A stretch of DNA of 64,000 nt from DASQZK01 sp963732905 (GCA_963732905.1 CAVTBM010000011.1:62001-126000); one strand, 5' to 3'; shown: positions 44,672-55,307, counted from the stretch's first letter. Translations and numbers: made by a program. The notes: generated from the letters alone by a model not told the origin.

Positions 44672-45751
44672 TCAGGCCATTTCTCGCATGTGCCTTACCA
44701 CTTTGGCAGCATCTCTGCCAACACCTCCAATCAATCCAGAGGTTAGTCCGTATTGAAAAAGCATGCCGACAAAATACAGTCCTTTCAACGAAGTAACTCC
44801 CTGTTGTGTGACCGGCCACCCGGTATGATCCGTTACATCCGGGCTGATCCACGAAAAATCCGGTCTGAAACCCGTGCACCAGATCACATTTTTTACCTTC
44901 ACGACCTGCCCGTCTTCGGTAACCGGAAAACCGTTTTTTATGCCCCCAATCTTTGTAAGACGCTTCACACCGGCCGCATCAATCATCCCGGCTGAAATTT
45001 TGATCAAAGGTCCTCCATGACTGAGAATCTGAATTCTGGCCTTTTTACCGACAGGCGTTCTCACAGTAAGTACATTGTTTATAAACCACCAGTAAAAACC
45101 TCCGGCATATCGCAAGATGGTATCAGGAATGTGAAAAGTGGGCTTCCCGGATATCATAGTGGTGCGGCTCCCGGCTACCTCCAGCGCTATCTCCAGACCG
45201 GATGTTCCGGCGCCAACGATCAGGACATCACCATCAGGCAGTGATGAGGGATTTTTATACTGGGAAGAGTGGATCTGATGTATGGTGGGATCCAGTTCGG
45301 ATGCAAAATCAGGAATCCACGGTACCGGATTGGTTCCGGTAGCAACCACAACACGATCTGCACTGAGAGACCCCACGCTGGTACTAATCTCAAAACCTGA
45401 CCCCTTCTGTTTGAGGCTCCCTACCTTAACTCCCAAATGTACCGGGAGATCAAACCTTGTGACATATTCAACCAGGTAATCCGCTACCTGATCTTTCTCA
45501 GGGAAGGATCCACGCGCTGCAGGGAAAGGGAATCCGGGCAGACCGTCATGTTGGGCAGGAGTGAATAACCTGAGGGTATCCCACCTGTTTCGCCAGGAAT
45601 CGCCTATATTCTGGTTGCTTTCCAGAAGGATAAAATTCTCCCCCGATTTCCGGAGATAATAGCCAGCTGCCAGTCCGGCCTGACCTGCACCGATGACCAC
45701 TGTTCTCCAATGGTTTTGGGAAATAGGTAGGGTTGTCTTCATCTGATTCAT
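44672..45751 (-). CDS. Flavin-containing monooxygenase / CzcO-like FAD-NAD(P) protein
   Basis: A 359-residue protein with two dinucleotide-binding motifs: FAD-binding VVIGAGQAGLAAGYYL near the N-terminus and NADP-binding VLIVGAGTSGLEIALEV near the middle, with VVATGTNPVPW between and CTGFRPDFSWI in the last third. This is the organisation of flavin monooxygenases of the CzcO/YUCCA group. Substrate unknown. It is monocistronic and convergent with the DUF998 gene. Confidence 0.9.
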   Translation of the reverse strand: MNQMKTTLPISQNHWRTVVIGAGQAGLAAGYYLRKSGENFILLESNQNIGDSWRNRWDTLRLFTPAQHDGLPGFPFPAARGSFPEKDQVADYLVEYVTRFDLPVHLGVKVGSLKQKGSGFEISTSVGSLSADRVVVATGTNPVPWIPDFASELDPTIHQIHSSQYKNPSSLPDGDVLIVGAGTSGLEIALEVAGSRTTMISGKPTFHIPDTILRYAGGFYWWFINNVLTVRTPVGKKARIQILSHGGPLIKISAGMIDAAGVKRLTKIGGIKNGFPVTEDGQVVKVKNVIWCTGFRPDFSWISPDVTDHTGWPVTQQGVTSLKGLYFVGMLFQYGLTSGLIGGVGRDAAKVVRHMREMA

Positions 45752-46039
45752 TTAAAGTGCTATATGTCACAAAACAAGAGAACAAAATATCCAATATTTG
45801 GTTTTCAAACCGTCAATAATTTTTCCTGAATCATGAGAATTTTGTTCAAAATCTGCCCATGGATCCGAATATCTTTCAGGATCAACTTCTTTCAGATATG
45901 AAGTATTCCTGTTTTCATAATTATTTACTTTTTCTGTAAAAAATTAAAACGATTTACCTTCCCGGGTTGTTACGAATAGCAAACCATTTAGAAAAAACCG
46001 TTTCTGAATCCAATTGTAATTTCAACAAACCCACATACC

Positions 46040-46666
46040 ATGTATTTTGATGAAAAAGCAGCCAGCTGGGATAATGATCCCCAAAAAACGAAAAGAGCCG
46101 AAGCCTTTGCTCATGAAATAAAATCCTTCCTGTCAGGCCGGGAAATAAAGGATGCCTTTGAATTCGGTTGCGGAACCGGACTTCTCAGTTATATCATGAG
46201 GGAAAGCTTTGAAAACATAACACTGGCCGACACTTCCGATGAAATGCTCAAGGTACTGCAAGCCCGGATACGGGAACATCATCTAAAACATTTTAACCCC
46301 CTCAGAATTGATCTTGAAAAAAGAGAGCTGAACCAGAAATTCGATATTGTATATTCTCTTATGGCCCTCCATCATATCCAGGATCTGGATATTATCTTTC
46401 ACCGGTTCAGTTCCCTTCTCGCAGAAGGCGGTTACCTGTGTATCGGGGATCTTGAAAAGGAAGACGGCAGTTTTCACTCACATATACCCGACTTTGACGG
46501 CCATAACGGATTTGAACGGGAGAAAATGGAGAAGCTTTTAAAATTGCATGGCTTTGAGACCAGATTGTACAAAGACTTTTTCACGATCGAAAAAAATACG
46601 GATGAAGGAAAAAAAGCTTATCCGCTTTTTATCCTGATCGCTGAGAAGCCTGTTTTCACTCCTTGA
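46040..46666 (+). CDS. Class I SAM-dependent methyltransferase
   Basis: A 208-residue protein with methyltransferase motif I AFEFGCGTGLLSYIM, acidic TLADTSDEML, motif FDIVYSLMALHHIQDL and GGYLCIGDLEKED. It is about the size of single-domain methyltransferases of the small-molecule type; the N-terminal AASWDNDPQKTKRAEAFAHEI is common in UbiE-like relatives. Substrate cannot be told. Single gene. Confidence 0.9.
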   Translation: MYFDEKAASWDNDPQKTKRAEAFAHEIKSFLSGREIKDAFEFGCGTGLLSYIMRESFENITLADTSDEMLKVLQARIREHHLKHFNPLRIDLEKRELNQKFDIVYSLMALHHIQDLDIIFHRFSSLLAEGGYLCIGDLEKEDGSFHSHIPDFDGHNGFEREKMEKLLKLHGFETRLYKDFFTIEKNTDEGKKAYPLFILIAEKPVFTP

Positions 46667-46897
46667 TTATGACAGACAATTAAATCAGAACTCACATAGG
46701 CTTACCTTTCCTTATACCGGATTTCCGGGAAGTGATAAAGCCCAAGAAAGACTTTTGGCTACAAACCACAGATCCGGCAATATCATCCATGTCTGGCGGG
46801 AGGGAAGAAAAAAGCGGGAGAGCGAAAAATATTCTTTATCTTTAACTCCCTTGATTTCGTAGCAAACCTTTTCATCCATTATAAATCCATTGTATTC

Positions 46898-48688
46898 ATG
46901 AAGATCCTGTTTGTCCCTGTCCTTTTGACAATTGCTTTAGCAGCCTGCACAACCGGAGAGCACAAGCCTGACAATGACTTTTTCTACCCCGGCAAAGTAT
47001 GGTACGACACAGACAGTGTCCCCATTCAAGCGCATGCATGTGGAATACTGAAAGTCGGTGACCTATATTACATGTACGGTCAGGACCAGCGTCTTGGTCA
47101 TGGCAACAAGACGGGTGTTTGCTGTTATTCATCTGCCGACCTTTACCACTGGAAGTATGAAGGTACGGTGCTGCCAACAAGCCTTACTCCTGAAGAAACC
47201 AGAACCACAGGTGTTCTGGAGCGACCAAAGGTGATTTATAATGCAAAAACCGGGAAATATGTGATGTGGATGCACCTTGACGCAGAGGGGTACACGATGT
47301 CGGAAGCAGGTGTGGCAATAGCGGATTCACCAACAGGTCCGTTTAAATTTGTGAAATCCTTTCGTCCGGTTAGCTACGACTATGGTTATAACCGGATGGA
47401 CGGCGGTGCTGCAGAACTAACACCCGCTGACCGGGAAAGAATTGAAAAAATCGATGAGAAAGATCGTGGGAATACTTTCAGGGATATGAACCTTTTCGTG
47501 GATGACGACAGCAGTGCTTATGTGATCTATTCGTCAGAAAACAACAGTTCGATATATATTGTCAAACTTTCCGGCGATTACCTTGACATTGCCCGCCCGG
47601 AAGTTGAAGGAAAAACATGGTCGCGTGCAATTATAGCCCGGAAAAGGGAAGCGCCTGCTCCTTTCAAGTACAAAGGCCGGTATTACCTTATAACATCCGG
47701 GCTTACGGGCTGGGCCCCCAATGCGGCTGATTATTATACAACCGATCATATCTTAGGGACATGGACAACCCATGAAAATCCCTGTCGGGGACCCGGAGCC
47801 GAATATACCTTCGGAGCCCAGAGCACATACGTTTTACCGGCCCCTGGTCAACCCGCCGGCTCCTTTATTTTCATGGCTGACATCTGGGATGCCGACAGCC
47901 TGGAGAATTCCAGGTTATTCTGGCAGCCGTTTGTCATACTGGAGGATGGCAGTTTTACCATCCAAAATCTCGACAAATGGAACCTCAGCATCTTTAAACC
48001 TTATAACAAAACCCTTGCAAGGCCCGAAGCAGAATTTGTCCCGGCTGAAGAGAAAAAAATCCTCGAATGGAAACCTGTTCCCGGTGCTGATTTTTACCGG
48101 GTATTTCTGAATGGCGTCTGGTCAAAAACAACAACCGGCACGAGCCTGATCCTTCCTGAAAAACTGGCCGGGGCAATTGACACCTGTTATGTTGAAGCGG
48201 CAACCCTCAGAGGGAAAACGTCAGAACGGTCCGCACCGGTTATGGTTCCATGGGATAAGCCGGCGGATATTCTGCTGACACACATCCAACCTGACTCCTG
48301 GATCCAAGGTTTTAGCTTCCCCCGGATAAATAAGGCATTACAGGGTACACCCTTAAAAATCAAAGACCGCGATTTCAGGAATGGATTCGGTGTACACGCG
48401 GTATCAGAATTACATTTTACACCCGATGGCCATTACAGCCGCTTTACGGCCTGGGTCGGGGTGGATGCCTACACCCGTTTCAACCAGTTTGGGAGTGTTG
48501 AATTTATCGTTACAGGCGACGGGAAGGAACTCTTCAGGAGCGGGCTGATGAAGGCGGAGGATGAAGCCCGCTTTGTAGATGTGCCATTGAAGGGGATCAC
48601 AAACCTCACGCTGACGGTTACAGACGGAGGCAACGGCAACCACTACGATCATGCCGACTGGTGCGACCCTAAGCTGTATGCAGAATAA
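46898..48688 (+). CDS. Secreted GH43-like five-bladed propeller protein with C-terminal NPCBM domain
   Basis: The 596-residue lipoprotein (lipobox-like LAAC, Cys17) has an N-terminal five-bladed beta-propeller of the GH43/GH32-like type (AHACGILKVGDLYYMYGQD; DLYHWKYEG; GPFKFVKSFRP; VDDDSSAYVIYSSENN; FKYKGRYYLITSGLTGW) and a C-terminal NPCBM domain (KDRDFRNGFGVHAVSELHF, GVDAYTRFNQFGSVEFIV). NPCBM modules bind galactose-type sugars. A linker with a fibronectin-like region lies near residues 385-440. Likely a glycosidase acting on plant or algal glycans; exact family uncertain. Confidence 0.85.
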   Translation: MKILFVPVLLTIALAACTTGEHKPDNDFFYPGKVWYDTDSVPIQAHACGILKVGDLYYMYGQDQRLGHGNKTGVCCYSSADLYHWKYEGTVLPTSLTPEETRTTGVLERPKVIYNAKTGKYVMWMHLDAEGYTMSEAGVAIADSPTGPFKFVKSFRPVSYDYGYNRMDGGAAELTPADRERIEKIDEKDRGNTFRDMNLFVDDDSSAYVIYSSENNSSIYIVKLSGDYLDIARPEVEGKTWSRAIIARKREAPAPFKYKGRYYLITSGLTGWAPNAADYYTTDHILGTWTTHENPCRGPGAEYTFGAQSTYVLPAPGQPAGSFIFMADIWDADSLENSRLFWQPFVILEDGSFTIQNLDKWNLSIFKPYNKTLARPEAEFVPAEEKKILEWKPVPGADFYRVFLNGVWSKTTTGTSLILPEKLAGAIDTCYVEAATLRGKTSERSAPVMVPWDKPADILLTHIQPDSWIQGFSFPRINKALQGTPLKIKDRDFRNGFGVHAVSELHFTPDGHYSRFTAWVGVDAYTRFNQFGSVEFIVTGDGKELFRSGLMKAEDEARFVDVPLKGITNLTLTVTDGGNGNHYDHADWCDPKLYAE

Positions 48689-48724
48689 CCTGCAAAACTT
48701 TTTAATGCCAAAAATGCATCTAAA

Positions 48725-49279
48725 ATGCAAACCCATATCATCCTGTTGCGGGGTATCAATGTAAGCGGAAAGAACATTATAAGGATGCCAGACCTTAAGT
48801 TGGCGTTTGAGAAATCAGGTTTCCGTGACGTATCCACTTATATCCAGAGCGGGAATATCCTTCTGCGATCCGACCTGCCGGACAAAGCCAACGTGAAGAC
48901 CCGGTGTGAGCGATTGATACACGACCATTTCAACCTCGATGTCCCGATCGTGGTCCGTAATGCTTCTGAATTGAGAAAGGTGCTTAGGAATAATCCATTT
49001 CTACAGGACGGCGATATTGACAAAAGCAAGTTACATGTCACCTTCCTCTCCGACATTCCGGATGCATCAGGGTCCGGCATACCTGACGCTGAGGCTTACC
49101 TCCCGGATGAATTCCTTATCCTTGGTACAGAGATCTACCTTCACTGTCCCAATGGATATGGCCGGACCAAACTCAACAACACATTTTTTGAATCAAGGCT
49201 GCACATAACGGCAACCACGAGGAACTGGAATACGGTGGTAAAGCTGGTGGAACTGGGGGATAAAACGGATAGCCTTTAG
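48725..49279 (+). CDS. DUF1697 family protein
   Basis: A 184-residue protein with the family's hallmark opening ILLRGINVSGKNIIRMPDLK and FRDVSTYIQSGNILLRSD, then IVVRNASELRKVL and RTKLNNTFFESRLHITATTRNWNTV. Function is unknown. Length is normal for the family. It starts 36 bases after the NPCBM gene but is probably unrelated in role. Confidence 0.9.
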   Translation: MQTHIILLRGINVSGKNIIRMPDLKLAFEKSGFRDVSTYIQSGNILLRSDLPDKANVKTRCERLIHDHFNLDVPIVVRNASELRKVLRNNPFLQDGDIDKSKLHVTFLSDIPDASGSGIPDAEAYLPDEFLILGTEIYLHCPNGYGRTKLNNTFFESRLHITATTRNWNTVVKLVELGDKTDSL

Positions 49280-50046
49280 ATTTGCAGCATTCAGACCGGA
49301 ACTACCAGCATCCTGGTTGACAGCCGGACAGGCAATACATCATCAGTCCGGCATATGGCCCTGCTTCTCATGGTTTTTCAGGAAGGGACACAAAGTCCCA
49401 GGGCCCTACGGGAAAAAGGTATGGATTTGTGCATTGCATGGAGAGACTTCTGGTGGCCGGGTACAGTAAGGGGCTTCGTTATTCTTAAGAAGTCTTTTCT
49501 TGAAGAGGGGCCCTCCCCCGCCTTCCAAACCCACCGCCCTTAATGACTTTCACCCCCCAAATCTCTGCGTCCCCATTTCCACTTTTTGACGAAAAGTTAT
49601 CAACTCACCCAAAATGATGAGATACGTTTTGATGAACGTCAGCTGAAACCATCATTTTTTTTTCTCACTGCAATAATATTTCAGGGAAATAACAGGTGTA
49701 TCCCGGATTGAATTAACAGGCATTGCTGCAGTTGACTGTCCTGTCCCGTTAAAGACCAGGCTCATGCAGGTCCTGTATTACAGTTCATCTCTTTATTCCT
49801 TCCCTACAACCCCAATAACAGCCACATAATTCTTCCCGTATTTTTTGGCATATTTCAGACAGGTGGTATACCACATTATACATCTCTGTTAAAATAATTT
49901 CCTTAACCTGTCAGTCACTAAAACCAGAGGACTTTGAACTCCGCTGTACCACTTTCCAAAAAAAATTTATAATTTAGAGAATTGTTACAATTGAAAATTA
50001 CTTCATTGCTCAGGGGCATTAAGACCTTGGCTAACAACCAGCATCC
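49280..50046. other. 767-base gene-free gap
   Basis: Holds dispersed repeat copy 2 (49457-49699). Flanking DNA has no supported frame; a 62-codon frame at 49355 is not supported. Confidence 0.4.
49457..49699. repeat. Dispersed repeat, copy 2 (about 240 bp)
   Basis: Near-identical tracts with copies 1 and 3, including GGGGCTTCGTTATTCTTAAG, CGAAAAGTTATCAACTCACC (as in copy 1) and the right end ATATTTCAGGGAAATAACAGG (20 bases of it shared with copy 3 except one base). Contains the short palindrome TTCTTAAGAA. No coding frame is conserved. Confidence 0.8.
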
Positions 50047-51438
50047 ATGACAAAGAGCCATCTCATACCCATAATCATGATCCTCGCGATGACTGCTTCA
50101 TGCCAGTCTTCCAAAAAGGCAGGCCAAACGTTACCGGTTACACTCATCACCTTAAATCCCGGGCATTTCCATGCCTCATTGGTTCAGAAGGTGATGTATC
50201 CGACCGTTGACAGCAATGTTTATGTATATGCACCCAAGGGACCTGAAGTTGAAGATTACCTCAACAGGGTCGAAGCCTACAATTCCCGGAAGGATGATCC
50301 TACCCATTGGTCTGAACACGTTTACCTGGGTCCGGATTATTTTGAGAAAATGTTGGAAGAGAAAAAGGGGAATGTGGTTGTGATTGCCGGGAATAACCGG
50401 ATCAAAACCGATTATATCTATCATTCTATAAAGAGCGGTTTGAATGTACTTGCCGACAAACCTATGGTCATCACTCCCGATAAATTTTCGATGCTTCAGG
50501 AGTCTTTCGACCTTGCTTCACAGAATGGCGTTCTGCTTTATGATATTATGACCGAACGTTTTGAGATCACGACGATCCTCCAGAAAAAACTGTCGATGCT
50601 ACCGGAAATATTCGGAGAACTGATAAACGGAACAACTGAAGAGCCTGCTATTACCATGGAGAGCGTACATCATTTCTTCAAGTATGTCTCCGGCATTCCG
50701 CTGGTACGACCAGCCTGGGCTTTCGATGTGGAACAACAGGGTGAAGGCATCGTGGACGTTTCTACTCACCTGGTAGACCTGGCCCAGTGGGAGGCCTTCC
50801 CAGGAGTATCTCTTGATTATAAAAAGGATGTGGAAATGGTCTCCGCCCGGCATTGGACTACCGCAATCGCAGCCGGCGAATTCAAAGAGGTGACCGGCCT
50901 TGCAGTGTATCCAGGCTACCTTCAAAAATACGTGAAAAACGACACGTTGATGGTTTATTGCAATGGTGCCATGGATTACAGGCTGAAAGGAAAACACATC
51001 CGCATATCTGTGGAATGGCGGTACAAGGCTCCCGATGGCGCAGGTGATACATACTTCTCAGTTTTACGGGGTACTCTGGCCGACCTGATCATCAGGCAGG
51101 GGAAAGAACAGAACTATATCCCTGAGGTCTATATCGAAACCCACTCAACGGATCCGGCTGCTTTTGAGAGATCACTGAAAAAAGTTGTTGAGACAGATTT
51201 TGCATCGGATTATCCCGGCCTGAAACTCAAAAAGATTGACGAAAGAACCTGGATGATTAATATCCCCGGCAAGTTCAGACTTGGCCATGAAGCCCACTTT
51301 GGACAGGTCACAAGAAATTTCCTCGAATACCTCGGGAAAGGTGATATGCCCGGCTGGGAAGTCCCGGATATGATTACCAAATATTACATTACCACTAAAG
51401 CCCTGAAAATGGCCATGGCTGGTGATACGTTAAAATAA
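50047..51438 (+). CDS. Lipoprotein Gfo/Idh/MocA-family oxidoreductase
   Basis: The 463-residue product has a lipoprotein signal (MTKSHLIPIIMILAMTASC) and a Gfo/Idh-type fold: LITLNPGHFHASLVQK replaces the usual glycine motif of the Rossmann domain, followed by VVIAGNN, LNVLADKPMVIT (the conserved Lys-Pro) and DVSTHLVDLAQWEAF (His of the catalytic region). Export of a nucleotide-dependent family is unusual but widespread in this phylum. It probably modifies sugars outside the cytoplasm. A PAP2 gene follows 44 bases later. Confidence 0.88.
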   Translation: MTKSHLIPIIMILAMTASCQSSKKAGQTLPVTLITLNPGHFHASLVQKVMYPTVDSNVYVYAPKGPEVEDYLNRVEAYNSRKDDPTHWSEHVYLGPDYFEKMLEEKKGNVVVIAGNNRIKTDYIYHSIKSGLNVLADKPMVITPDKFSMLQESFDLASQNGVLLYDIMTERFEITTILQKKLSMLPEIFGELINGTTEEPAITMESVHHFFKYVSGIPLVRPAWAFDVEQQGEGIVDVSTHLVDLAQWEAFPGVSLDYKKDVEMVSARHWTTAIAAGEFKEVTGLAVYPGYLQKYVKNDTLMVYCNGAMDYRLKGKHIRISVEWRYKAPDGAGDTYFSVLRGTLADLIIRQGKEQNYIPEVYIETHSTDPAAFERSLKKVVETDFASDYPGLKLKKIDERTWMINIPGKFRLGHEAHFGQVTRNFLEYLGKGDMPGWEVPDMITKYYITTKALKMAMAGDTLK

Positions 51439-51482
51439 ATCAGGCAGGAATTAAAGCAATTCACAGCCAGCAGTACGGAAAG

Positions 51483-52085
51483 ATGATGAAGAAAATTCTC
51501 CTGGTCCTCCTTCTTTTCCCCGGACCGGTGTTGTTCGCCCAGAATCCCGATATAGATCTTTTGAGATCCATTAATCAACATCGTAATCCAAATCTGGACA
51601 ACACCTTCCGTTTCATCAGCAATGCCTCTGCTCCTGTAGCTATCGGAGTGCCTGTATTTCTTCTCGGGATGAGCCTGGTTGAAGAGGATTCGTTGATGAG
51701 GCACAAATCTTATTATATAGGGGCTACACTTGCGTCAGCCGCGGTCCTGACGACAATTCTTAAATACTCTGTCAACCGTGAACGTCCCTTTGACAAGTAT
51801 CCTGGCATTATCAAACTGAGCAGTGCGGGAAGCCCGTCTTTTCCGTCGGGCCATACTTCGGATGCCTTTGCCCTGGCTACTTCATTAAGCTTTTCATACC
51901 CAAAATGGTATGTAATTGTTCCTGCGTATTCCTGGAGTTGTGTTGTCGCCTTTTCCAGGATGGATCTGGGAGTACATTATCCCAGTGATGTGCTGGCAGG
52001 AGCAGTCATCGGTGCTGGATCCGCCTGGCTGTGCCATGAAGGACAGCGCTGGCTGAAAGAGGAGAGGGGGAAAAAAAGGAAGTGA
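51483..52085 (+). CDS. PAP2-family membrane phosphatase
   Basis: A 200-residue protein with signal peptide and about four to five membrane helices. The three acid-phosphatase motifs are complete: KYSVNRERPF (KxxxxxxRP), PSFPSGHTSDAF (PSGH) and SRMDLGVHYPSDVLAG (SRxxxxxHxxxD). It should dephosphorylate a lipid phosphate such as undecaprenyl diphosphate or phosphatidic acid on the periplasmic face. It may be co-transcribed with the upstream oxidoreductase. Confidence 0.92.
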   Translation: MMKKILLVLLLFPGPVLFAQNPDIDLLRSINQHRNPNLDNTFRFISNASAPVAIGVPVFLLGMSLVEEDSLMRHKSYYIGATLASAAVLTTILKYSVNRERPFDKYPGIIKLSSAGSPSFPSGHTSDAFALATSLSFSYPKWYVIVPAYSWSCVVAFSRMDLGVHYPSDVLAGAVIGAGSAWLCHEGQRWLKEERGKKRK

Positions 52086-52235
52086 GAATTTAACGGCCCG
52101 GAGTATATTCGTATTCAATTAAATATCGGAATAATTGATTTGTAATGCGGAATATCCTTAATTTGGTAGCCTGACCTGTTTCCCCCGAAAGCAAGTTTTA
52201 TCCGATACCTTTACTTATCATTAATAAAAACAACC

Positions 52236-53567
52236 ATGAAACGTTTCAAGATCATTCTATTATTGATGACTTTCTTTCAGATCAGTATCCTGGCACAGAC
52301 CAATGACCGGATTTCTTCGGAGGTAAAGAAGGAAAGCGATGAAATGCTTCAACTGTGCAAACAGATCCATCAGAATCCTGAACTTTCTTTTCATGAAATT
52401 CAGACCGCTAACCTGATGGCAGAATTGCTTGAAAAAGACGGTCTTGAAGTGACCCGGCATTTCGGCGGCAATAGTGTGGTGGGAATATTCAAAAATGGTC
52501 CGGGACCCGTCGTGATGTTGAGGTGCGAGCTGGATGCCCTGCCTGTTCAGGAGAAAACCGGACTTCCGTTTGCCAGTACCAAACAGATGAAGAACGATGA
52601 CGGTAAAGAGGTTTATGTGATGCATGCATGTGGTCACGACATCCACATGTCTGTCCTGGCCGGTACTGTCCGCGCCCTGGTAGACCTGAAGGATTTATGG
52701 AAAGGTACTCTGATGGTAATTACCCAGCAGGCTGAGGAAGTTTCAGGAGGAGCCACTCCCGCCATAGAGTCAGGCTTGTTTCAGAAGTTCCCTGTACCCG
52801 ATTATGCCCTGGCATACCATATCAACCCCGAGCTTGTATCGGGGACCATCGGCCTGGCTCCCGGACCCGTATTTGCCGGTGTAAAATCTGCAGAAATCAC
52901 AGTTTATGGAAAGGGCGGGCACGGTGCATATCCTGAAAAATGCATCGACCCGATTGTCATAGCATCCCGCATTGTTTTGGATCTTCAGACCATCGTGAGC
53001 CGGGAGATCAGCCCCCTCGACCCCATCGTGGTAACGGTCGGTTCTATTCACGGAGGAACACGTCCCAACATTATTCCCGATGAAGTAAAGATGCAACTTA
53101 CCTTGCGGTATTATAACGATGAGGCCATTGCCAAAACTGTGAAAGCCATAAAACGGATCTGCGACGGTGCTGCACTCACCGCTGGGATGCCCGAGGATAA
53201 ACTTCCGTATGTAGAGGTCTCCCCCAGTGAAAATCCTCCGGTTTTGAATGACGCATCCCTGACCGAAGACATCGGGAAATTCTCCGGAAGCATCCTGGGT
53301 ACTCAGAATATCGTACCCGTGAAACCTGCTATGGTGAGTGAAGACTTTGGAAAATACGGAAGAACCCCTGAGCATGTCCCGATCTGCATGATCTGGCTCG
53401 GTTCCACCAATCCGGAACTTATGGCACAACTGAAAAGTAAAGACCAAACCCCTGCACCGCTGCATTCCTCAGTTTTGCAACCCGATTATCAGAAAACGAT
53501 TGAAACCGGCATCAAAGGGATGGTGGCCAATGTGATCGGGCTGATGGAAAAAGGAGGGGGAAGGTAG
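52236..53567 (+). CDS. Secreted M20-family amidohydrolase
   Basis: The 443-residue enzyme has a signal peptide (cleavage after SILAQ, residue 20) and an M20D peptidase/amidohydrolase fold: HACGHDIHMSVL (zinc ligand and catalytic region), TQQAEEVSGGATPAIESGLF, a dimerisation domain beginning GPVFAGVKSAEITVYGKGGHGAYP, and a final SEDFGKYG ligand segment. It should cleave N-acyl groups from amino acids or indole conjugates; substrate uncertain. Transcribed alone, followed by a purine-rich stretch (about 53560-53670). Confidence 0.92.
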   Translation: MKRFKIILLLMTFFQISILAQTNDRISSEVKKESDEMLQLCKQIHQNPELSFHEIQTANLMAELLEKDGLEVTRHFGGNSVVGIFKNGPGPVVMLRCELDALPVQEKTGLPFASTKQMKNDDGKEVYVMHACGHDIHMSVLAGTVRALVDLKDLWKGTLMVITQQAEEVSGGATPAIESGLFQKFPVPDYALAYHINPELVSGTIGLAPGPVFAGVKSAEITVYGKGGHGAYPEKCIDPIVIASRIVLDLQTIVSREISPLDPIVVTVGSIHGGTRPNIIPDEVKMQLTLRYYNDEAIAKTVKAIKRICDGAALTAGMPEDKLPYVEVSPSENPPVLNDASLTEDIGKFSGSILGTQNIVPVKPAMVSEDFGKYGRTPEHVPICMIWLGSTNPELMAQLKSKDQTPAPLHSSVLQPDYQKTIETGIKGMVANVIGLMEKGGGR

Positions 53568-53767
53568 CAGATAGTAGACAGAAGCAAAGAGGAGCCGGGA
53601 AAGAGAGGGTTGGGGCAGGAGAAGGAATGGGAGAAGAAAATAAGCAGGAAGGAGAAAAAGAGGCAACAGCATAAGCAGATATCCCTGGAATTAAGAGTTC
53701 TGTTCGTCCTTGTTAATAAAACCGTAATCACTAAATTTATAGTCTGCTCAGTAATCGTTAAATCACC

Positions 53768-55294
53768 ATGAATAAGCATTTCGTCATTCTTCTCTGCGTT
53801 TCAATTACAGGCATTCTGTCTTCCTGCTCAACCGGTAATGGCAGGTTTATCACCGACCTGAGGTGTGAATACCTCCATAATCCCCTGGAGCTGGCCGTGA
53901 AAACTCCTGCCTTTAGCTGGCAACTTCAAAGTGATGGGAAGGATGTGATGCAGGAAGCTTATCAGATGACGGCATGGACAGATCAGGATACTCTTTGGAA
54001 TAGCGGCAGGGTACCTTCAGAACAATCTGTTGATATTATCTATAAGGGCAAACCACTGACATCCGGGCAACACGTTTCATGGAGTGTAAAAGTTTGGGAT
54101 AACCATGGAGGACAACATACATCGGCCACAGCTTTTTTTGAAACCGGGCTGTACAATCCGGCCGAGTGGCAGGCGGAATGGATCGGAAAACCCAATAAGA
54201 AATATGCAACCTACAGGTACAGAAAAGAAGACATAAACTGGATCTGGTATCCCGAGCCCAATTCCGACCAGGATGCCCCCAAAGGCATCTATGAATTCAG
54301 GAAAACGTTTTTCATCGCTAATCCGGATGATATTATACAAACCAGGTTCCTTCTCACGGCGGATGACAAATGTATTCTTTATATAAACGGTCAGCAGGCC
54401 GGGACCGGGGAATATCAGAAAATCAAACATCTGAATGTTAAGAATTACCTGAGAAAAGGTGAAAACCGGATTGAGATCGTCGTAACCAACACCATGGGTG
54501 GAGCCGGACTTCTTGGCCAGTTATACCTGGAAAAGGCAGATGGAGCCATTCAATATGTCTCGACAGACGACACCTGGTTCGTTTCAAAAAATAAGGAGAA
54601 GCAGGTGCAGTCGCATATTTTTGGCCGTCTGGGTCATGCTCCGGGGTTTGACTGGATGAATGAAAAAAGTCTGGTTCCCGAGGAAATCCAGCCTCCCGCA
54701 TACATGAGAAAAACATTCGACCTGAAAAGTCCGGTCAAATCAGCCCGGCTGTATGTCACGGCGCTTGGAACCTACAGGATCTTCCTTAACGGGAAGCTGG
54801 CGTCTGACTATTACCTGGCTCCGGGCTTTACCGACTATAATAAAAGGGTTCTATATCAGGCTTACGATGTGACAAGCCTTCTGAAAAAAGGAGGAAACGC
54901 CTTTGGTGCCATCCTGGCTGACGGCTGGTACGCCGGTACCATTGGCTGGGGTCATTCCCGTAACAATTACGGTTCCTACCCATTATGGCTTCTGGCAGAA
55001 CTTCATATCACCGGCAATGACGGTCATACAGATGTCATAAAGACAGATGGCAGTTGGAAATCTTCTTTCGGCCCCATACAGGCTTCCGATATGCTCGACG
55101 GCGAAACCTATGACGCCCGGATGGAGTTACCTGGCTGGAAAAATGTGTCTTTCGATGATTCACAATGGGAAAACGTCGTAACCAAAACAATCAGTGAGAA
55201 TGTCACTGCCGACCCGGGTCCTGCTGTCACTTTCCATGAAGAGCTGACGCCCAAACAGTATTTTCGAGCCCAAACCAGGCCGGTTCATTTATGA
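53768..55294 (+). CDS. Secreted alpha-L-rhamnosidase (GH78), N-terminal part of a split gene
   Basis: The 508-codon frame has a lipoprotein-type signal (LSSC, about Cys19) and the typical rhamnosidase N-terminal domains: LRCEYLHNPLELAVKTPAFSW, then VSWSVKVWDNHGG and FRKTFFI, and the bacterial alpha-L-rhamnosidase N-domain (FLNGKLASDYYLAPGFTDY). The frame continues in register with GH78 up to PKQYFRA, then stops. The following frame, one base shifted, continues with KPGRFIYDLGQNMVG. Removing one C from the GCCC run at about 55268-55271 restores one protein of about 1050 residues, the normal GH78 length. Confidence 0.92.
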   Translation: MNKHFVILLCVSITGILSSCSTGNGRFITDLRCEYLHNPLELAVKTPAFSWQLQSDGKDVMQEAYQMTAWTDQDTLWNSGRVPSEQSVDIIYKGKPLTSGQHVSWSVKVWDNHGGQHTSATAFFETGLYNPAEWQAEWIGKPNKKYATYRYRKEDINWIWYPEPNSDQDAPKGIYEFRKTFFIANPDDIIQTRFLLTADDKCILYINGQQAGTGEYQKIKHLNVKNYLRKGENRIEIVVTNTMGGAGLLGQLYLEKADGAIQYVSTDDTWFVSKNKEKQVQSHIFGRLGHAPGFDWMNEKSLVPEEIQPPAYMRKTFDLKSPVKSARLYVTALGTYRIFLNGKLASDYYLAPGFTDYNKRVLYQAYDVTSLLKKGGNAFGAILADGWYAGTIGWGHSRNNYGSYPLWLLAELHITGNDGHTDVIKTDGSWKSSFGPIQASDMLDGETYDARMELPGWKNVSFDDSQWENVVTKTISENVTADPGPAVTFHEELTPKQYFRAQTRPVHL

Positions 55295-55307
55295 TCTCGG
55301 CCAAAAC